Source of the DNA: Spongilla lacustris
Taxonomy: Eukaryota > Porifera > Demospongiae > Spongillida > Spongillidae
NCBI GenBank assembly: GCA_949361645.1
Contig: OX442426.1
Span: 3,964,673 to 4,028,672, forward strand
DNA length: 64,000 bases
Direction of reading: 5' to 3'
The notes under the pieces are model-generated. The model was given only the letters and a program-made list of their open reading frames with translations. It had not been told where the DNA came from and did no database searches. Shown piece after piece: positions 58,562 through 64,000 of this stretch; position 1 is the first letter of the stretch, and the number at the start of each line of letters is the position of its first letter. The translations under genes were made by a program, and so were the position numbers.

Positions 58562-59560
58562 TTTTCAAGTGCATGAATCAGTATAGTAAGAAATTACATT
58601 GTACTTCATGCATGAATAGAAAAGATTGGAAGAAAGCTGAAGTGGGTACAGTAGTATCTAAAGGACATGCAGGACGTACCCATTATGCGCTATACAGAGT
58701 CAGAGAAGCGGCTGATATACGAAAGCATTCGTCGCTAAGCCATGACGATGTTCTGCTGTATATAGGAGGGAAGAACGAAGATGCAAGAGTGGTGCCTTTA
58801 ACAGAAGAAGATTGTTGGAACAAAGGCGTTTTCGGAGTATCACGCGTCCAGACCGCACCGAAGACAAATTGAGGCACTACTGTACTGGCCGCACATGCAT
58901 CTTAGAAAAAGGACTATGATAACTTTCCCATGTGGATACACAATGTAATAAGTATGAGAGGTACATGTACATACTGTATTTGGATTGCTGCACAAAATCT
59001 CTTTGTAGGTGACCAAATGTGATTCATGTCAAAGAACCAACTATTCAATCAAAGCCCCACACCTGCCATTGCAGCCCATAACCCCATAATCCCATAACTG
59101 GCCTGTGGAATTGATTGGTCCATTAACATTAACACCACATGGCAATCGGTACATAATTGTTGCAACAGACTACATTTCGAAATGGCCAGAAGCTGCACCA
59201 TTGCAAAACAAAGAAGCTACAACAGTGGCACACTTTATGTACTCTTTGTACTGCCGATTTGGAGCATCAAACATAATCACTGACCAGGGCAGGGAGTTCA
59301 TCAATGAGGTAACATTTGATTAACACGACTTCGCCAATGTTATATGTACTCACAGTCACACACAGCTGAAGATCACTTTGCATGAATCTCATTCCACAAA
59401 GCTGCAGAAAATTGTATTTGCATTTCAAGCATATGAACTTTCCATGCAGGTTGTTGATTGCCTATGCTTGAAATCGATCATCGAATGACGTCAGCCTATC
59501 ATCCACAATCTAATGGATTGTGTGAATGAAAGAACCAAACAATATTAAGTACCTCATATA
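58562..59560 (+). pseudogene. Integrase gene (Ty3/gypsy- or Ginger-related), intron-bearing and degenerate
   Basis: After TTGTTTTCAG at 58559 an open frame runs to 58870 (RTHYALYRVREAADIRKHSS, RVVPLTEEDC), then in a shifted frame EALLYWPHM and, after TTTGTAG, VTKCDSCQRT: a retroviral-type HHCC finger. The core follows: WPVELIGPL (first catalytic Asp replaced by Glu), YIIVATDYISKWPEAAPL, IITDQGREFINE, a probable intron 59307-59448, and HRMTSAYHPQSNGLCE. An in-frame TAA sits at about 59091, and the frame breaks after the last Glu. Likely dead as an enzyme. Confidence 0.72.
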
Positions 59561-59716
59561 CACATATAACATTCAAATTATAATTGGACGTTTTTTGAAA
59601 TTTTCTTACCTAGATCGGTGAGTGTGTAGCAGAGAACTTGCCTTTGATATTTACTGTGAGTGTTATTTCACAAGCTTAATGTTGTTATTCTAAACCCACA
59701 ATATTTAAATTTACAG

Positions 59717-60513
59717 ACAGACAGTCCTGAGCTTCGGTCTTGGCTAGCAGAATGGCTTGTTCAAAGGTAAGCTATAATGCACACAAGTTATAATTGTGCT
59801 AACACACATTCAACCCCGGCCCAAGAGCCCATGTCACATATTTCTGTTCAAGATATGGTGCTTACAGCCATGCTTGTACCTCCAGATGTCACTACAGCTC
59901 TTCAGAAGGTGAATAGCACCCAAATGATTAAAATACAACTTTTGGTTTTGAAACATTGATGCACATGCAGGTATTGGATCAGCAACTTGTCTTCATGTGT
60001 GAAGGAGTGCAAAGTGACTTGCCTTATTCTACAAAGTGTGAGAAATACACAGTAAGCAAAACAATATATAAAACATGCGGCCAGTTATTATTATTTTTCA
60101 TTTCGTATCATTACTTTTATATCATTGTTTTTGGGTTCTCCAAAGCAGCACATGTTATACACATATAAAGATTTAGTACCCAGTTTTAGACAACCTGCCA
60201 GAGATGTGCTTCTATGAAAATCATTTTTTTAAAACAACTAAAATTGTGGAAGGCATGCAGGGAAAATTCCACCCTACATGTATGTCAACAAGTAAGCCAA
60301 TACTGTGTGGATACTAACATTCTTGTCAATTTTGATTTAGTGACATGAAGATTACATTGAAGGATATTGTTCAAACATGCTCTAAAAAAGAGGTTTGTTT
60401 TCTGGGGGATCTATATGGCAGACTGAGCATTGTGCTTGTGAGAGCAAACCCCAGGGCTATCCTTGCTAGATCATTGCAGGTGGCAGACATGCAGGTCGAT
60501 GCAATGGATTACT
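59717..60513 (+). CDS. Run of exon-like segments downstream of the integrase
   Basis: Candidate exons between splice sites: 59717-59766 (SPELRSWLAEWLVQR, donor GTAAGC), about 59868-59909 (MLVPPDVTTALQKV), 59971-60052 (LDQQLVFMCEGVQSDLPYST), 60342-60391 (MKITLKDIVQTC), 60491-60513. They could be 3' exons of the integrase-like gene or a host gene with a captured integrase. No family recognised; phases are only partly consistent. Confidence 0.3.
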
Positions 60514-60539
60514 GATCTTTCTGTATATGTATTTGCCTA

Positions 60540-61078
60540 AGAATTTGTATTTGCGTACTTGTGTTTGTGTGTATTTTATTACAACAAACATATGAACTTT
60601 TTATTATCCTGATAGAATTTTTAAGAATCAGTATACATCAAGAGCAGAAGAAAGGAGCACAGCCGCCTCCAATTATCCATTACTATCAGCACTGCCTGAA
60701 GGAATTTTTAAGAACAATCTGTCAATATACATCAAAATCATTCTTTGTTTTCATTATATAACTTCTGTCTTGTGTTTAAATTGCTTTCATTATATAAATT
60801 CTGTCTTGTGTTTAAATTATAACATTAGCTATTCATTACATTAAACATCTGATGTCGTGAAAGAACTTCTGTTTAGGTTTTAAATTTTTTCTTCATTATA
60901 TAACTTCCAAATTAACCATTAGAACTTCTGTTCTGTGTTTAAATTGTTTTCATTATAAACTTATTTGTATGCCTTATAATTAAACGGTTGCGATTTCGGT
61001 AAAAATCGATTTCTCCTTTTAATCATACTCGCTATAATTACCAGTGGTTCAGTGTCAAAATCAAATCTCCATTCTGTC
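60540..61078. repeat. AT-rich region with TTCATTATATAACTTCTGTC repeats
   Basis: Four diverged units of TTTTCATTATATAACTTCTG plus TCTTGTGTTTAAATT between 60755 and 60960. No gene. Confidence 0.7.
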
Positions 61079-61079
61079 A

Positions 61080-61245
61080 GGGAATTGAGTCCGCCTCCTC
61101 CCCCGGACTGTATTCCCTGGATGTACACTATTTTAGACGGACCGTATTCCCTAGGGAGTTTGGTCCGGGGGGGACCGTATTCCCTAAGGGAATACGGTCC
61201 GCCGGACCGGAAATTGGGCCGGACCGTATACCCTATGACACCGGC
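61080..61245. mobile_element. Palindrome-rich GGACCGTATTCCCT repeat, right copy (inverted)
   Basis: Reverse complement relation to 55632-55830. Contains GGACCGTATTCCCTAAGGGA next to ATACGGTCC. Ends CCTATGACACCGGCC. Confidence 0.85.
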
Positions 61246-61558
61246 CCATTTGTAGACCGCACCCAATGTTAAATCTACCTTACAATAATCCATTAGCAGT
61301 CAAATCCCCCCACTAAGCAATGTGATTTGGGGGGGGGGGTTGCGCTTACCATTGATAGGTGCATTACGAGTTGACTGGTTGAGACCCATTTTTGACCTGG
61401 TGCCATTGGTCTGAAGTCAACCATTCAACCATTGCTATCACTTAAACCATAGATTAAATGTAATTTATGCTTAATACGCTAAATAAAAAAAAAATAGCTG
61501 GTATAAAGAGCTCCTTTCTGGATCCACGTCGTAGACACGGCACCCACGTGTTTTAAGA
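61246..61558. other. Upstream region of the secreted-protein gene
   Basis: A G run at 61330-61339; A-rich stretch at 61485-61494. No clear TATA box or other promoter motif was identified. No gene on its own. Confidence 0.4.
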
Positions 61559-61621
61559 ATGATGATCAGTAATTCCATTAACTCGGCACATTTATGTCTG
61601 GGTCTGAGACTTGGCGTACGC

Positions 61622-63313
61622 ATGATGGCTGTACTGTCGTTATTATTATTGTCAGTTGGAACGACGACCCTCTGTCTTGCGTATTCGAATGATGGCTGCC
61701 TATGGACTGGTAATATGACTGGACCAGGGGGCGCGGGCAAATGCCCTTCTCCTATGACAAGCGAGACGTGCCCGGTCACACCAACGTACCATAATCTAGG
61801 ATACCTTTGGCCGTGTCCCGCTGCAACCTTCGCAACATACTACGGATCGTGCACTCCATGGAGCGGAAGCAACCATTTCTGCTCGTTTTCTACCGCACAG
61901 TTGGGATGTTGCTGTCCGTTAAACGGTTGCTACACTTCTCCGTATTTCAACTGGATTATCGCGGCTTGCAAGGGCAGTGGTTGCGGCAATTATGCAGCGA
62001 AAAAGCAAACACAAGCGTACAAAGACGCAGGAACGCAACTACTCGTCAATTACATTGCGACATATCAGTGGAACTCTGCCACGCATAACTGGATGATGCT
62101 CCGCGATTCGTCCTTCAACACGGATGGTTCTCTACCGGCTTTTGACGCTATGCTACCTAATGGTGGTTTGAACAAATCGAGTGCCTGGCTTAAACCTCAA
62201 CCAGGGGGCGCTAAGGATTGGACGTGGGGGTACTACCCGGCTGGGGTACAAGGAGCCGGCCCCCCGGGAATGATGTTTGTACTCTCCGTAGAGAAGGTGT
62301 GGAATATGGCTTGGTACATGCTGAACCAGGTGACCCTGGACAAAGGACCGGCTATACCGTACCCAAGTGCTCAATGCAAGTACGGAAGCGACAATTGCTT
62401 GAACTCTGGAAACGCTGGAATTATAGGTCTTCTGGAATCACCTTACATGATCAACGCTGGAGCGATCGACAATTACAGGAGATTATACGCCACCCAATGG
62501 AAACAAGTTGGGAGGTCCTTTATCGGCGAGAGGGGTTCCACGTGTCATGCAGATGGTGGCTGGTTCGATGAAGACGTAACCACCAATAATTACTTTCTTG
62601 GAACAATGCCAAACGCTACTAATCCTTACGTTTTTGTGGCTGTCGTAGACCGAGTGGGCACATTTATCTATAGAATCCCAGCTGCTCAAATTAATCAGAT
62701 ATGGCCGGGCCTGTCCCACACTACGGCAGCTTGCTCTCTCGTCTCCAGGCCAACCCAGAGGCCGCCCAATAACGGACCACCGTGTGACGACAGTAATCCG
62801 TACTGCGCTCTGTTCCTACCGAACTGCCAAGCAGCAGCGTGGGGCGGAGCCCTAGGCTATCAAGGGCAAACTAACCAGGGCTGCAATGTGAACACAGAGC
62901 AGGGCTGGTGTGAGAATTGGTGGAGCCTTATGGACAACACAGGCCAATGGTTGTGGCCAGCAAATGGACGTCAGAACGTTGTGTTCGAAACACCAGCTAA
63001 TGCGGTACCAGTGCCGTGGAATTATGAAATGGAGTCATGGCTGGTAAACTGGAAGGGGAGTGCACAGTTTGACGCAAGGTGTTGCGTCGTTAACCAAGGA
63101 AGCTGTAACTCTATCGTTATCGGTAAGCAATTAAAAATATATATATATTTTATTATTAATATTGTTATTTTTGTATAGGTAGTGTATAACTGTCGGCCAG
63201 GTATGTAAAACAAAGTGCGTGTGTTACATGCACGTTAATTAAGCGTGTATTATGACTGACACATATTTGTCTCGTTCCCAGACTCACATTTAGCATTATC
63301 GCATCATGTGTAA
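61622..63313 (+). CDS. Secreted Cys/Trp-rich protein of unknown family, two exons
   Basis: Exon 1 61622-63122, donor CG|GTAAGC; exon 2 63282-63313 after CTCGTTCCCAG, adding DSHLALSHHV and a TAA. About 510 residues. The start is placed at MMAVLSLLLLSVGTTTLCLA because it gives a textbook signal peptide; an upstream ATG at 61559 is also in frame. The mature part has many Cys (for example CTPWSGSNHFCSF, LGCCCPLNGCY, ACKGSGCGNY, RCCVVNQGSCN), abundant Trp, and N-glycosylation sites (NMTG, NKSS, NATN). No transmembrane segment after the signal. No enzyme motif recognised. The long near-intronless exon is unusual and may hint at transfer or retroposition. The ORF reading past the donor into AT-rich sequence is not the true end. 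Confidence 0.72.
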
Positions 63314-63640
63314 TGCTACGAAAGAGTCTGGCTGGGAAGTTCGTTCCGACAAATATAGCATATTACATAATCATCGTTTTTTTTTCCATATTATATTATT
63401 CCATAGATAGTGTAGTAGAGAGATTAGAAACGAAGGCAGTCACTTACACTCAGTTAAGTTCTTGTTCCCAGGCTTATGTGGATTTAAAATGGGTGTGTTT
63501 CATCTAGCTGTCAGTTTCGTCAGATTTGTACGTGCGCTTAGTTGTTACTTCGTTACTTGAGCCACTTAAATTTGCATCATACTCAGATTAAAAATATAAT
63601 AAACCTAATTCAAGCAATGAGAACAGTATTCTATTTCGTC
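63314..63640. other. Intergenic
   Basis: No gene seen downstream of the stop. Confidence 0.4.
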
Positions 63641-63647
63641 CCTGTAC

Positions 63648-63765
63648 ATCCTCCTACCCTCCCTCCTCCTACCCTCCCTCTGACTACCCTCCCTCTGACT
63701 ACCCTCCCTCCTCCTCCTACCCTCCCTCTTACCTCCCTCACCCTCACCTCACTTTCTTCACTCCA
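63648..63765. repeat. CT-rich repeat CTACCCTCCCTC
   Basis: About ten units of 12-15 bp (CTCCTACCCTCCCTCTGA). A Thr/Leu/Pro ORF across it is an artefact. Sequence after 63770 to the window end shows no gene. Confidence 0.9.
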
Positions 63766-64000
63766 CAGCTGTAGTACAACCAGCTAGGCTATATTGACCA
63801 CCTCCCACCCTTCTCCCATTTTGGCACCCCACTCCCACTCTCCTTGTAGTGCTACTATAGCGGGGCCAGGGGACGGAGGGAAGGGTGACAATGCATCCTA
63901 GGTTATAGTGTCCGGGGAGGGGGACAGTATATCCAGGGGCGGCATCAGCTGCATAAATCTCAAGCGGACCTATATAACCTGCAGTTTGAAAACCACCTGG

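Overview
This window is eukaryotic and almost certainly from a marine invertebrate animal. Protein-coding pieces carry short GT-AG introns (about 50-100 bp in the transposon gene at 778-4192). There are no bacterial operons. Most of the sequence is transposons, minisatellites, microsatellites and homopolymer G/C runs. The many TACATGTA-type words and very short introns would suit a sponge-like genome, but the species cannot be fixed from the sequence. One 200-N assembly gap is present (15955-16154).

The main discovery is a family of DNA transposons resolved base by base from terminal inverted repeats and 4-bp target-site duplications (TSDs). Copy 1 (281-4851, TSD ACCG) carries an 11-exon gene whose N-terminus looks like the N-terminal zinc-binding region of RAG1 (CxxC...CxxC, RING-like, second Zn module), as in the published molluscan N-RAG-TP elements. 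It has one frameshift near the 3' end. Copy 2a (6191-10523, TSD AGTG) is split by nested copy 2b (8579-10495, TSD AACC). Copy 4 is at 12188-14400 (TSD ACGT), a partial copy 6 in inverted orientation ends at 17127, and copy 5 is at 30636-33147 (TSD TCCC). Every terminus is bipartite: a 5'-CAC heptamer-like end, then an inner TGGACATTAGG-like motif. That motif starts at base 17 at the left ends (16 in copy 5) and at base 28 at the right ends. The 11-bp asymmetry recalls the 12/23 design of V(D)J recombination signals. Four-bp TSDs and CAC ends fit CMC/Chapaev-type transposons.

Layout. 1-11181: copies 1, 2a and 2b, an intronless JmjC-like gene (5149-5967, minus) with a perfect foldback at its promoter, and a broken divergent neighbour ('gene X') that 2a interrupted. 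11182-19030: copies 4 and 6, a hAT remnant, and G-rich GGTAGCTAGG minisatellite. 19031-22735: 24-bp minisatellite, TG microsatellite, and a palindrome with two convergent first-exon-like ORFs. 22896-28566: tandem pair of a GC/CpG-rich unit (396 bp deleted copy, then 5.3 kb copy) containing a 33-bp minisatellite. 30138-33305: hAT-like element (TSD GCTAGGAG) inserted in the minisatellite and itself carrying copy 5. 34716-36150: about 240-bp satellite with higher-order dimers. 37525-42000: a broken Ty3/gypsy pol directly flanked on both sides by minisatellite. 42795-43850 and 47300-48885: more minisatellite. 48889-55830: foldback elements and a complete 918-bp hAT-like element with 8-bp TSD. 55642-61240: an inverted pair of palindrome-rich repeats around a degenerate intron-containing integrase gene. 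61622-63313: a two-exon gene for a secreted Cys/Trp-rich protein.

The genes do not form a pathway. The best candidates for functional host genes are the JmjC-like gene and the secreted-protein gene. Most of the rest records repeated transposition, with nesting order readable from TSDs and from empty sites preserved inside the window.
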